64,000 nt of DNA from Ceratotherium simum simum (taxonomy: Eukaryota; Chordata; Mammalia; Perissodactyla; Rhinocerotidae): assembly GCF_000283155.1 (NCBI RefSeq), contig NW_004454162.1, forward strand, positions 56,196,827-56,260,826, given 5' to 3'. Below are positions 35,076 through 46,515 of this stretch, piece after piece. How positions within the stretch are numbered: position 1 is the stretch's first letter; each line of letters begins with the position of its first letter. The position numbers and the translations under genes are program-made. The notes under the pieces were generated by a model. It was not told where the DNA came from. It searched no databases and was given only the letters and a program-made list of their open reading frames with translations.

Positions 35076-35544
35076 CATAATTTGCTCTGTTTTTTATCAG
35101 ACCATGCCAGTGCCCCTTCAAGCCTTAAACATCTAAAGCCGCATAAAGGCAGAAGGTGTAGAGCAGGGGGGACCTTCTACAGCAGTCCTGTGGTCCAACC
35201 TCCTAATTCTACAATTCAAGAAATCGAGACCCCTGAGAAGTTAAGTGAGTCACACAGTAACTAGAACTTAGATCTTTTGATTCTTGGGTCACTCATTGTT
35301 TCTCCATACAAATCTGCAATTTAAAATTCATAAATTGTGAATGAAAATTCTTGAAAAAATATTTTAAAAAATCCAGACTTTGGAAGCTGTTTTGCTGTAG
35401 GGATGTTTGCCACCTAAGACAGATACCGAGGGTGTAGAGGGTGGGGACGTGGGGTGGAGAGTGAGGAGGATCGAGACCTCGACCTCCTTCCCTGGAGGCC
35501 CAGCTGCTCCAGGAGAGGGTCAGTCGTTCCTTCTGTCCTTTTCT

Positions 35545-36240
35545 GTCCTGTCCTGGCCTGGCTCAGGGCCTTTCCTCTTGCTGTTCCTTCTCCTGCTTTA
35601 TGTTCCCACCTGCCCCACTCAGTTAACCCCCGTGGTTCCTTCAGACCTCAGCTCAAAGCACCACTTCCTGAGAGACATCTTCCTGGACCTCCCTGGGTGG
35701 GACAGGCCCTTATTAGGCACTTGTAGCCCCAAACCAGCCTTTGGGTTGCAAATCACGGCTGTAACTATATTTGCATCTGAGATGTTTTGATTAAGTCTGT
35801 GCTGCCAGTTCCCTGAAAGTCCCTCCAGGGCGAGGGCGGGTTCATGCGTAGTTGCCTCTCCTCACCTCCCTCCACTTGCACTCTGACCCTGCAGAGTGGA
35901 ATGACAGCAGGTTCCTGAATCAGCCACGCCCAGAATCGTGGCTCCAGTTAATCTGTGCCTGCAATGCCACCCTCCTGGTTTATCTTCCCAGAGCCACCCC
36001 ACCCCTGCCTTTTCCCCTGGCAGACACATGCTTGTCCTTCAAGACGTGGGTTCAACATCGACTCCTTGTGAACATTTCCCCAGGAGTATGCGGGACCGCA
36101 GTGACCATCATGCCCTCAGCCCTTCTGTCATGACGCTGCTAATATTTCACAGCTCTGTCCTTGCTGCTGGACTGCGACCTGCTCTTTTGTCTGGGCATCC
36201 GAAGGAATGATTCCTGGAGTAAAAGATATTTGTTAGATAA
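35545..36240 (-). mobile_element. L2 LINE relic, antisense
   Basis: 'tcagggcctttcctcttgct gttccttctcctgctttatg', 'cttcagacctcagctcaaag' and 'ctgtgctgccagttccctga', followed by a second partly similar patch ending 'atatttgttagataaatgc'. This is antisense L2, possibly two copies side by side. Confidence 0.65.
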
Positions 36241-36369
36241 ATGCTTTTTCAAAGAAATAAAATCACTGAAAACTATTCAATTCATATTGAAACTCTAATT
36301 GAGAAATAGATATTAAATATTTATAATTTCTCTGAATGGAAGGTTCTCATTGCATGTGTAGGTACATAT

Positions 36370-36581
36370 GCAATCATGTGCCACATAGCCACATTTCAGT
36401 CACTGATGGACCTCATATACGACAGTGGTCCCATAAGATTAGTACCACAGAGCCTAGGTGTGTAGTAGGCTATACCATCTAGGTTTGTGTAAGTGCACTC
36501 TGTGATGTTCACACAATGATGAAATCACCTAATGACTCATTTCTCAGAACTTATCTCATCTTTAAGTGACCCATGACTGTA
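36370..36581. mobile_element. Tigger-like DNA transposon (non-autonomous)
   Basis: The left end 'caatcatgtgccacatag' and the complement of the right end 'cagtcatgggtcacttaaag' form imperfect terminal inverted repeats. The middle 'cctaggtgtgtagtaggcta taccatctaggtttgtgtaa' matches a common Tigger-type element of the Tc1/mariner group. No transposase frame remains. Confidence 0.7.
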
Positions 36582-37058
36582 GTTATAACGTGACTTACTC
36601 TGTTTGCACTGTACAAAATAGAATTTCTACTGTGCTTGGGAAGCTATAAGTGTCTTATATATGTCACACTGTAAATATTGATCTAGTTCATGCTATGAGC
36701 TAGACACCTGTGGGCTTTTAGAAAGTATTTGGTCATTTCTATGCTCTCAAAGAGGGTGAAGTCCAGACCAGATGTTAGCACCATTGGGCCTGCCCAGAGA
36801 AGCTGTCTTCCTGCCTAGGCTACAATCCCAGCTCCAGCGTCCTGTGAAACCTTCCTCACACCTGGCCTGCTCCTCAGACCAAAGCCAGAGCCCAGGACAC
36901 ATCCTCTCCACTTGGGGGTCAGTGATGATGGCCTTGCTCGGCTGCAGTGGGGCCTTGTCCCTCTATGGGAACCCAGGGCCCCTGGGCTGAGAAGTCCCCA
37001 GTTAAACGTATTTTCTTCCTGTAGAACACCCTCCCTTCCTAACTGCACTGTACTCATT
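36582..37058. other. Unassigned sequence
   Basis: Nothing recognised. Opposing short frames without domains. Confidence 0.4.
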
Positions 37059-37059
37059 T

Positions 37060-37550
37060 CCCTTTGGTGTTCTTAACAATCACTACAAACTTAGTAGCTG
37101 CAAACAGCACAAGTTTATTTTCTTACAGTTCTGGAGGCCAGAAGTCTGAAATGGGTCTCAGTGGGTTAAAAACAAGGAGTGGGCAGGGCTGTGTTCCTTC
37201 TGGAGGCTCCAGGGGAGAATCTGTTCTCTGGCCTTTCCAGCTTCCGGAGGCCACACATTCCTTGGCTCATGGAGACTTCCTCCTGTTCAAAGCCAGAAGC
37301 TGCAAGTTAAATCTTTCTCACGTCCTATTACTCGGATCTTCTCTTCTGCCTCCCTCTTCCACTTTTAAGGATTACACTGTGATTACCTTGGCCCACTTGA
37401 ATAATCCGTGATAATCTCCCTGTCTCAAGGTCCTTCACTTTATCAACAGCTGCAAAGTCCCTTTCGCCATGTAAGGTTCTGAGCATCAGGACATGGACAT
37501 CTTTGAAGGGGGCCGTTATGCTGCCGACCACATCCACCATTTGTATCGCC
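37060..37550 (-). mobile_element. LTR-like interspersed repeat, antisense
   Basis: 'tcactacaaacttagtagct', 'tcttacagttctggaggcca gaagtctgaaatgggtctca', 'ctgcctccctcttccacttt taaggatt' and 'ggacatggacatctttgaag' are in the order of a common mammalian LTR-type repeat (MaLR-like) read backwards. Exact family not assigned. Confidence 0.6.
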
Positions 37551-37589
37551 CAGATGTACACAGCAATCTGATTATTCTCCACCCATTAT

Positions 37590-38780
37590 CAATTAATTCA
37601 TTAATTTAATAGATATTTATTGATTGCTTTGGTTATAAAGATGAGTTAAAATATCTCTGCTCAGTCTAATATAAAATATACACAGCCAAGAAAACATTAC
37701 AAAACCATGTAGAAAGTGCTATATTCAAAGAATTTCAGGGCACAAAGGGATCAGAGAGCAAAGAGTGCTCAAGTCGCCCCTGGAGGAGTCAGGAATTTGG
37801 AAAGTTGGGGGAACACTCCCAAGGGGGCTTCTGCAAACAGAAGCGTGAAGAATGTGTGGAATTTACTGAATAGATAACAGAGAGGTGACGACACTAGATA
37901 GAGAGGACAGCATGTACAAGGCTCCGGACTGTGACAGAGGGTGTGGGGCGAGGGGACCTGCAATGAGCTTGGTGTCTCCCGAGCTGTGCCGTCCAGCCTT
38001 TCTGCCGTGGTGGAAGTGTTGTGTCTGTGATGTCCATCATGGCTGCCACTGGTCACAGGGGGGTCCTGAGCACTTGAGATGTGGCTAGTTGACATCAGGA
38101 CTGAATTTTAAATGTTATTTAATTTAAATTAATTTAAATTTAAATAGTTTCCTGTGACTAGCAACTACCATATTGTCAGCACAGCTACAGAGCGTAGGGT
38201 ATCTCTGAGAGGACGATGGGGGCAGATGAAGCTGGAAAGGTGAGGGGGGTTAGATTACGAGAGGCCTTTTTTGATATGTAGGGCATTATGAATTTATCTT
38301 TCAGAGATGTGGTTTTCAAATCGTGTTCATGGAGACAGTGGTTCTCTGGAGGTTCCTCAGGGCTGCTGTCGGGGCTGGCAGTAAAGGTGAGAGATCCAAG
38401 AAGGGTGAGGGGTGCATGGAGCTTTGTTCCTCCTCTTTCCATCAACCCATCGCATGAGTCTGCTTCAGCTGAGCAGCTCTGGGTCTATCAGTTTAATACA
38501 CCAGGGTTTTGTATGCAGTGCTATGGTGGAAATGGCTGTTTTAGGGGGTGGTGAGAAATGGGATGACAGATTTGCGTTTTGAGGAGATCACTCTGGTTAG
38601 AGGTTGGATTCCGACTATAAGGAGGGGCTGGAGGCAGAGAGAATCAGGAGTCAGTCTTTATAGTCTGGACAGAGCTGGTCCTTCAGCAGCAACGGAGAGC
38701 AGGGGCAGATTTAAGGGAGACCCAGAAGGGAGAGTAGAGAGGCCTTGGTGAGCAGTTGTGTACTGGGAATAAGAGAAAAG
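37590..38780 (+). mobile_element. L2 LINE relic, interrupted
   Basis: Diverged sense L2: 'gaggagtcaggaatttggaa', 'agcatgtacaaggctccgga', then after an interruption 'ggatgacagatttgcgtttt gaggagatcactctggttag aggttgga'. A hAT relic lies between the two halves. Confidence 0.55.
38020..38188. mobile_element. hAT-Charlie-like relic
   Basis: 'ctgagcacttgagatgtggc tagttgacatcaggactgaa ttttaaatgttatttaattt aaattaatttaaatttaaat agtttcctgtgactagcaac taccatattg' is typical of a short Charlie-derived repeat whose ends read toward 'ctgtccaat...attggacag'. Confidence 0.65.
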
Positions 38781-39104
38781 AGTTTAAGATCACACTAGGT
38801 TTCAGCGACGGGAGAGTGAGGGATTAGAAGTGCCTGGGAATACAGGAAGAGAAAAAAGTGAAGAGAACTAAAGCGATGATAAGCCAGGACCCTGTCCATT
38901 TACACTTCGGACTGCTCGCTACCTGAGTGCATTCTTATCATGGCTAGTAAACTGAGAGCCCGAGCCAGGTGGGCTGCTGGCTACAGGCGGACCCTTCACA
39001 GGCTGAGCGGGACTGTAAGGGGGAAGTCGCAGAAATGACTTTGAGGGACGCCTCGGACAGGCTGACACTATCCGAAGCTGCAATACACCAGAGAGGTGTT
39101 TCCA

Positions 39105-39245
39105 GGTGGTCTGTGCACCTTCAACACCAGAGCTTCCGTTGGGAGCCCTGGGTGGGACTCAGGAGTCTGCATTTTCAGCAACTCACTAGGTGGTTCTTAT
39201 GCACCCCAGGACTGGAAACCCACATCTCCAGAGATGGTTTGCATA
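39105..39245. mobile_element. MER5-type hAT-Charlie relic
   Basis: 'gggtgggactcaggagtctg cattttcagcaactcactag gtggttcttatgcaccccag' matches the MER5-like central and right portion. Confidence 0.55.
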
Positions 39246-40440
39246 GACTTCCTGCCCTTAGAACCAGATAGAAACTCGATCAGGGTAGAGCTTTTGAGGA
39301 CCATTTCAGGGACTTGGCAACCCTCACTGTGGTGGGCTCTCCTGTGTTCGCTGGAGAGGCAGCAGCAGGGCCTGCTCTGGGCCCAGGGGAACAGGAGGAC
39401 AGATCTGAGCCCCAGTGCAGTGTGGAGCAGGGACTGTGTGAGTAGAATGATTTGTTTGCAAGTAAGCACGTGTGAGGCACCTGGAGGCATGTGGGGAGGT
39501 GAACTCCACGGGGAACGGAAATCCTGCAGGAGCGGGAGGGGACGACTGACCAGGAAGCGTGGGTCATTACTGTTAATGTGACCTCATGTGCCTGTCCCGC
39601 AGGTGAGGCCCAGATGAAACCAGGTCACAAGTGTATATGAGGAAGCTGAGGTGCAGATTCTAGGTGCATTCTTATGTGTTGTAAGACAACACAGCTGCTC
39701 AGTCGAATGCTAACCAGGTCTGTCTAACTCCAAAACTTGAGGTTTTCTCCTGTGCTTCCTCGTGTTGAAGAGGTTCAAGGCTCTTCTGATGGTTTTGAAA
39801 ATAACTGGAGAGTGGGACATTCTCCAAGTGTGGACTTACTGTTTTGTTTGTTCCTGGCACAACTTCCACTGACGTAACTCAGGAAGAATCTACAGCTGAG
39901 TTCAGAGGAGTGTTTTCAGACGGGGTGGGCAAGGGGCTTATTCATTATTAACATAGAACTGAGTACCAGGACAGTTTTGTTAAATGACTTTTACTAATTT
40001 TTCTCACAATACTCTTGGAAATCATTTATTAATGCAATTCTTATGTAAAAGGAAGAGATAGGCAAAAAGAATACAGGGCTAGGACGTCAAATTGTTTCCC
40101 AAACACTTCATGAAATTTAAATGCTCAAATATAGAGCTATGGTCTAGGTTTGCAAGGTAGCCTGTGTAATCTTGAAAGAAAGGAAAGTCTTGTGTTTTAA
40201 GTGATAAGAAGCAAAGCCTCTTCAATTCTATGTAAATAATTGGCCACTTCCCTGAAAATGTTTTTAAGATTTCTTTAGAGACAGGGTGAATCAGAACAAG
40301 TAGCCCAAATACACTTTAGTTTTGAATAAGCGAAAAGCTCAAGGCAAAGTGGTGGTTTTACTAAAGTGGGAAAGAAGAAGTTGTCAAGAAGGAGGCTCGT
40401 CAAGAAATTGTCAAGAACTAATGCACACAGACTTTCTTTT
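39246..40440. other. Unassigned sequence with a faint MIR
   Basis: A faint antisense MIR lies at about 39635-39745 ('gaggaagctgaggtgcagat'). A 161-codon plus frame at 39096-39581 starts in the MER5-like relic, has two open antisense frames opposite and no domain. I do not call it a gene. Confidence 0.4.
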
Positions 40441-40444
40441 GGTG

Positions 40445-40590
40445 GTTATGAAAATGTTCTGAAGTTAGACGTTCCGGAATTAGATGGTTGCATAACTAAA
40501 TCTACTAAAAACTACTGAGTTTTTCATTTTAACAGGATGGATTTTACGTTATGTGAATTGTATCTCAGTAAAGCTATTGTTAAATAAAAC
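40445..40590 (+). mobile_element. L1 LINE 3'-end fragment
   Basis: 'gaaaatgttctgaagttaga ... aaactactgagtttttcatt ... acgttatgtgaattgtatct cagtaaagc' is the sense L1 terminal 3' UTR. Confidence 0.75.
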
Positions 40591-40624
40591 AGTAATAAGA
40601 GGAATAAGAGGAAGATTCAGCCAC

Positions 40625-40625
40625 A

Positions 40626-40659
<34 letters not shown>

Positions 40660-40724
40660 ACACATACACACACACATACACACACACACATACACACACA
40701 CACATACACACACACACACACACA
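40625..40724. repeat. (CA)n microsatellite with TA interruptions
   Basis: About 100 bases of CA dinucleotides with regular 'cata' interruptions, running directly into unknown bases. True length unknown. Confidence 0.97.
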
Positions 40725-41554
40725 NNNNNNNNNNNNNNNNNNNNNNNNNNNNNNNNNNNNNNNNNNNNNNNNNNNNNNNNNNNNNNNNNNNNNNNNNNNN
40801 NNNNNNNNNNNNNNNNNNNNNNNNNNNNNNNNNNNNNNNNNNNNNNNNNNNNNNNNNNNNNNNNNNNNNNNNNNNNNNNNNNNNNNNNNNNNNNNNNNNN
40901 NNNNNNNNNNNNNNNNNNNNNNNNNNNNNNNNNNNNNNNNNNNNNNNNNNNNNNNNNNNNNNNNNNNNNNNNNNNNNNNNNNNNNNNNNNNNNNNNNNNN
41001 NNNNNNNNNNNNNNNNNNNNNNNNNNNNNNNNNNNNNNNNNNNNNNNNNNNNNNNNNNNNNNNNNNNNNNNNNNNNNNNNNNNNNNNNNNNNNNNNNNNN
41101 NNNNNNNNNNNNNNNNNNNNNNNNNNNNNNNNNNNNNNNNNNNNNNNNNNNNNNNNNNNNNNNNNNNNNNNNNNNNNNNNNNNNNNNNNNNNNNNNNNNN
41201 NNNNNNNNNNNNNNNNNNNNNNNNNNNNNNNNNNNNNNNNNNNNNNNNNNNNNNNNNNNNNNNNNNNNNNNNNNNNNNNNNNNNNNNNNNNNNNNNNNNN
41301 NNNNNNNNNNNNNNNNNNNNNNNNNNNNNNNNNNNNNNNNNNNNNNNNNNNNNNNNNNNNNNNNNNNNNNNNNNNNNNNNNNNNNNNNNNNNNNNNNNNN
41401 NNNNNNNNNNNNNNNNNNNNNNNNNNNNNNNNNNNNNNNNNNNNNNNNNNNNNNNNNNNNNNNNNNNNNNNNNNNNNNNNNNNNNNNNNNNNNNNNNNNN
41501 NNNNNNNNNNNNNNNNNNNNNNNNNNNNNNNNNNNNNNNNNNNNNNNNNNNNNN
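40725..41554. other. Assembly gap, 830 unknown bases
   Basis: Run of N. The open frames that appear to cross it are artefacts. Confidence 1.
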
Positions 41555-41587
41555 TGCACCCAACCGCTTGCGCCACCGGGCCGGCCT
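41555..41587 (-). mobile_element. ERE SINE remnant at the gap edge
   Basis: 'accgcttgcgccaccgggcc ggcc' is the complement of the ERE head. The rest of the element must lie inside the gap. Confidence 0.8.
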
Positions 41588-41589
41588 CA

Positions 41590-42735
41590 TAAAACTCTTA
41601 AAGGAAAATATAGGATTAATCTTTGTGACTTTGGGCTAATCAATGGTTTCTTAAATATGACACAAAAAGCACAGCAACAAAAGAAAAAAAATGGATAAAC
41701 TGGATTACATCAAAATTAAAAACTTTTGTGTCACAAATGATACCATCAAGAAAGTGAAAAGATAGCCCACAGAATGGAGAAAATATTTACAAATCCTATA
41801 TCTGATAGGGGACTTTTATCCAGAATATATAAAGAACCCTAATACTCAACAATAAAAAGACAAATAATCCAATTAAAAAAGGGCAAAGGATTTGAATAGA
41901 TATTTGTCCAAAAAAGATACACAAATAGCTAATAAAAACATTAAAAGATGCTCAACATTATTAGTCATTAGGGAAAAGCAAATCAAAACCACAACTACTA
42001 GGATGGCTATTAAAAGAAAAGAACAATAACAAGTATGAGGATGCGGAGAAATTGGAACGCTTATACATCAACGGTGGGAATGTAAAATGATGCAGCCACT
42101 TTGGAAAACATGTTGGCAGTTCCTCATAAAGTTAATCATAAAGTTATGATATTATCCAGAAATTCTACTCTTAGCTATATATATCTAAGAGAAATGGAAA
42201 CATATATCCACACAAAAATTTACATATACGTGTTCATAGCAGCATTATTCATAGTAGCCAAAAATTGGAAACAACCCAAATGTCCATCATGTGGTAGATG
42301 GATAAACAAAATGTGGTCTATCCACATAATGGAATAGTATTTGGCAATAAAGGGAAAGATACATACTACAGCATGGATAAATCTTGAAAATATTATGCTA
42401 AATGAAACAAGCCAGACACAAAAGGCCACATATTGTATGACTTCATTTGTATGAATTGTCCAGAATAGGCAAATCTATAGAGAAAGAAAGTAGATTAGTG
42501 GGTATCTAGTTGAGTGGGGGATGGAGAGTGATTTCAGATTTCTAATGGGTATAGGGCTCTTGGGGACAAGATGATGAAAATGTGCTAAGGTTAGATTGTG
42601 AAGATGGTTGCACAAATCATGAATATATTTAAAAATATTGAACCATATACTTTATGTAATCATAAATTCAAAAATACTTTTGAATTTTGTGGTATGTGAT
42701 GTGTCTCAATGAGGATGTTAAAAGAAAAACTTCAA
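41590..42735 (+). mobile_element. L1 LINE 3' end (ORF2 end plus 3' UTR)
   Basis: Sense L1 from the end of ORF2 into the 3' UTR: 'gggacttttatccagaatat', 'caaatcaaaaccacaactac', 'gaaacaacccaaatgtccat', 'atggaatagtatttggcaat', 'caagccagacacaaaaggcc', 'tgtgatgtgtctcaatgagg'. Frameshifts and stops break all frames, so it is a dead copy. Confidence 0.92.
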
Positions 42736-42953
42736 GAAAACTGACAGTAATACAAATTATGCAGTTATTTCACTGTCCAGAATCCCATTAATTAAAACTC
42801 TGATGACTTTTCAATTCTCTAGATCCTTAGGCCAGATGATAATAAACCTGTGCTTAACTAGGAATTTCCTAGACACATTCCATAAGGGAACTCCTTAGCT
42901 GGATGGTGTAATATTGTGATTTATAAGAAATATATATATTTGGTCATTCAGAT

Positions 42954-43445
42954 TGTTGATGAAAAATAACCAATAACCATTCCATAGATAAGAGAGATAG
43001 TTGAGTTTTACTTGAGCCAGAGTGAGGATTATAATCTGGGAAGGCCTTTTCCAGAAAAGAAGAAAGAGTTCCCGAGAAGCATGGTTTTCAGTACAGTCTT
43101 ATACCTTTTTAGAACAAAGAATATACATTAAACATGCCCAGGATACATATACATCAAAGCTTCAAAGAGGTATTCAGTTGCAAGTTAGCAGGTCAACATG
43201 ACCCTGATGTTGGAAAAGGGAACTTATTTTAGGAATACTAATGTGGGCATTACCAATAGGGTGTTGCCAATAGGGCATTACTGGCTTTGTAGGGGGGGAA
43301 ATATGCACTCATATTTTAATGATTAAAGCAGATGTGCAATGTATGTTTGATAGGCCATAAATCAGGCTGTTTTTATTTCTAGTCACCAAATCAGTTTTGA
43401 ATCAGAATAGTTATCCCATATAACCCAATATATGAAAATCTCTTG
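42954..43445 (-). mobile_element. 3' LTR of the provirus
   Basis: Aligns with 49036-49502 over its whole length ('aagcatggttttcagtacag tcttatacctttttagaaca' identical in both). It differs by substitutions and a short internal duplication around 'caatagggtgttgccaatag'. The terminal TG (on the proviral strand) on the polypurine side has been lost by substitution. Confidence 0.88.
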
Positions 43446-43460
43446 CCTTTCCCCCCTTTG
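43446..43460 (-). other. Polypurine tract of the provirus
   Basis: The plus-strand run cctttccccccttt reads AAAGGGGGGAAAGG on the proviral strand, directly upstream of the 3' LTR. This is where plus-strand DNA synthesis is primed in retroviruses, and it confirms orientation. Confidence 0.8.
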
Positions 43461-43874
43461 ATCTATAATCTTGCAATAGAAAACATTGATGATTAAAACA
43501 TTGTCCCTCGGTTCCAGGGTGGTTGCTGCCTGCCTTGGGTCCATCATATCCCTCAGTGCTAGGCTTTTATTTCACTGATTTGTGCAATTATCCATGTTGG
43601 GGGGGAGTAATTGGATATAATGGACAAGCACAGAAGTATACATTAACAGGGAAAGTATTTCATAGGTTAGGTAGTTTGTCAATTGTTTTTAGATTATTGC
43701 ACAAGCATCGTATGTGTGCTTTTACATGACTTCCTATAGTTACATTGATTACAAAGATTATAGAACAGATAACTCAATACTTGAAATCATTAGTTTAAAA
43801 ATGAGTTCTTAGACATAGTCTTTATCATAAAAGGAAATTTGTCCAGGATTGTAAGATCGATCGACCATCTCAAG

Positions 43875-44348
43875 TCACTGAGCAATCATTACTCTAGCCT
43901 GCATGCCAGTCTTAGAACACTGAGTAAGGAAAACAGTAATTAGTTTGAGTATCATGACTAATACAAGAATTCCAAGGAGTAATAGAAATAGGAATTGCAG
44001 TCCAGATTGCAAAAGAGAGCCAATACCAGAAGGGAGCCAACTAAACAAATCAAGACTAGGTGTAGGCTTGCTTAAGACATTCACCTGCTTTTTCTTGTGC
44101 TTTAGCAGAGATGACACATTGGAAGATTCATCAGGTATAAAAACACAGCATTCAGTTTGAATGATTGCACACGTGCCACCTTGGGATGCAGTTAAAATGT
44201 CTAAGTCCGTTTTATTTTGAAGGACAGCCTTTCTCATTAAAGACATTGCAGTATTTAATAAGACTATTCCTGCTTGACTATTGTTAAGGGCTTGTTGAGT
44301 AAATTTAGTCAGAGTCTTTATATGTGATATGACGTCTTCTAGCCCCAA
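43875..44348 (-). pseudogene. env: ERV env transmembrane (TM) segment, open 157 codons
   Basis: The open frame codes for most of a gammaretrovirus-like TM subunit. In order: a heptad-like helical part (about residues 5-42); a segment with the character of the class I immunosuppressive-type domain (about 43-59); the CX6CC disulphide motif at Cys60, Cys67 and Cys68; a membrane-proximal part; a hydrophobic membrane span (about 112-141); and a short tail with CxxxGMQ. The fusion-peptide side is cut off by a frame change from the SU part. The rest of env is broken, so no functional envelope is expected, although this segment is uninterrupted. Confidence 0.85.
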
Positions 44349-44368
44349 GGAAGGAACAAATATAGCCG

Positions 44369-44992
44369 CTAGGTGGTCATATCATGGAACACTGAGTGAG
44401 CCCACCCAGTCTTAAGGAGAGGAAGATTGGCAACAGTTGTTAATTCAGAGTGAATCCTGCCCTGCATCCAAGGGAAGCCCAGGCTACAGCATTCTAGCCA
44501 TCTGGGTGGCAGTAAAGGCCAGATATTTGTTCCACATAACCATTGAGTTCTGTTAGGAGCCACCCAATAAATGCCTGGCCTTCAAGACCAGTCTGTTCCA
44601 AACCAATCACTTTGTTTAAGTATGAAAGTATTCTGAAAACCTTAAATAGAACAATTATAAAATGGGTATATGGTTTAAGCATTACAAGGGTTTAAATTAG
44701 GAGATATAAGGTTGGGAATACAGGCCGGGTCCAGAGTCTTGGGATATCTGTCTACAACAGATGCCGTCTTCTTCTCATCCCAGTTTGGAGATATTTGCCT
44801 TAGCCAGTCGAAGTCAGGTGTCAGCAACCAAAGTTGAAATCCACTCAGGCAGAGGAGGTTTTTTCTAAGTGACAATTGTGAATCCCTGAGTCTATGCCCT
44901 TTAATTTTGCAGCACATGGATTGGTTAAAAGTACCTGTTATTGTTCTTTCCAGTGGGGCTACAGAGAGTCTTTTATGTGATACCTCTTCCAA
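44369..44992 (-). pseudogene. env: ERV env surface (SU) remnant
   Basis: Minus-strand pieces in different frames. The part nearest TM has WLCGTN followed by WPLLPPRW and LGFPW, which is like the end of a gammaretroviral SU. Further 5', frames at 44494-44682 and 44675-44992 are less conserved. Frame shifts separate each piece, and the SU/TM junction is also out of frame. Not a functional gene. Confidence 0.7.
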
Positions 44993-45009
44993 TAAATAGA
45001 ATCTCCAGA

Positions 45010-46045
45010 TTATAGTCCATGATCCTTAAGGTATTTATTTCCGGGGAGCTCTCTGTGAAAGGAGTCAGCTACTGACCTTTCATTTCTTTTAAGCATCTCA
45101 ATGAGATCCTGACAACAATGAAATATATCTCCCTTAAGCAAAGTTGGTTCATGCATTTCCTCATCTAATTGCATAGGCCATCCTGTTGTTATTTCAAAAG
45201 GAGACAGCCGATGTTTACCAAAAGGTGTAGATCTAAGATTGAGAAGTACTAGTGGAAGAGCTTTTGGCCATGAGAGATTAAATGCTTCTGAAAATTTTGC
45301 CAATTGAGTTTTGATTGTACTGTTAGTTAAAACGTTGCATTATTGGCCAAATGTCACAAATAAATTTAATTATTTGCCCAGTGGAATGAGTTCCCTGGTC
45401 ACTGAATAACTGGGTAGGAATTCTCCAAACAGAAATTATCCTCTCCAATAATTTACCTACTACCAAAGCCATTGCTCTTCTGTAAGGAAAAGCCTCAACC
45501 CAATGTGAGAACACACAGATCATTACTAAGATATTTATATCCTTGAGAGGTTGGCATTTGAACAAAGCTCGATTGCCATACCTCAAAGGGTCCCTTAGGA
45601 TGGGGAAAGTGATCTTGCAAACCATGAAGTATTTTCTTGGGATTATATTTACGACGTATAATACCACAAGAATGTGCTTTCTGAGCCACCATGGGAGAAA
45701 ATTTCCAAAAATATTGTTTTCCACATGAAATCATCTTTTCAGGTGCCCAGTGGGTTAACTGATGTATATACTGGAGCAGTGACAATTGTACTCCAATAGG
45801 CATTATGGTTTGTTATCGAGCCCAAACTACATCTGTGTGGTGGTGTCAAAAATTCCCCGTTTTTGTTGCCATATTTGTTTCTCTTCTTCCACGGTGATTC
45901 ATTGAGCCTGTAGAAGGAAATCTTTCACTGGGTTATCAGGGTTAACAGAAAGCAGTGGACATTCTTGAGGCTGGGCAACATATCCAGCCCACTAATGTCC
46001 TTGCTTATCTTTTAAGTAAGACCCATCTGTAAACCAAATTAGATA
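45010..46045 (-). pseudogene. pol: ERV pol remnant: RNase H and integrase
   Basis: On the minus strand from right to left. An RNase H start (FTDGS, coded at about 46019-46033) is followed 13 codons later by a stop. Next come an integrase N-terminal zinc-binding part with HX3H (HQLTH) and a CxxC site that appears to have lost one Cys; a catalytic-core part with HWVEAFP and SDQGTH (one of the DDE acidic residues); and the integrase C-terminal part (WPKALPLVLLNLRSTP) with downstream sequence typical of gammaretroviruses. Parts are in different frames. Reverse transcriptase is not recognised upstream. Confidence 0.85.
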
Positions 46046-46275
46046 ATAGAATGCAGTCATGGTGATTTTCCTCCTGTGGTGCTGGTGGCAAGGTAGCAGT
46101 GCTAAGATAACGAGTAATATTTGCCTACTCAATATAACTGGAGAATTTATCATTTACTTGACAATGCTTTCACTGCAATTTAACATACCAAATAAACCTA
46201 ATTAGTTTAGTATCACCCTCTTTATAGGAAGAGAGAACAAATTCTTTGATAAGTCCCAGGAAACTGCCCCTTTTA

Positions 46276-46515
46276 TTTTTTGTGAGGATGATTAGCCCTG
46301 AACTAACATCCAGTGCCAATCCTCCTCTTTTTGCTGAGGAAGATTGGACCCTGGGATAATATCCATGCCCATCTTCCTGTACTTTTTATATGGGATGCTG
46401 ACACAGCATGGCTTGACAAGCGGCATGTCGGTCTGCGCCCGAGATTGAACCTGTAAACCCTGGGCCGCTGAAGTAGAGCATGTGAATTTAACCGCTCCAC
46501 CACCAGGCCAGCCCT
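46276..46515 (-). mobile_element. ERE SINE, long class, inside the ERV
   Basis: Minus-strand ERE with two tail units. The flanks repeat gaaactgccc(c)tttta at 46260-46275 and 46516-46530, so it inserted into the provirus after the provirus was fixed. Confidence 0.94.

Noticed and set aside
39096..39581. 161-codon plus-strand open frame
   Set aside because: It starts in a MER5-like relic, has open frames opposite and shows no recognisable domain.
40625..40724. CRISPR-like or other regularly spaced array
   Set aside because: The regular cata interruptions are ordinary decay of a CA microsatellite. No repeat-spacer structure exists anywhere in the window.
40549..41698. Long open frames of more than 300 codons around the gap
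   Set aside because: They are made of unknown bases and the CA repeat, not of real sequence.
44415..44460. ERE-tail-like 'gaggaagattggcaacagtt' within the env region
   Set aside because: No head, poly-A or target duplication. It lies in a frame that continues the SU remnant, so the likeness is probably chance.
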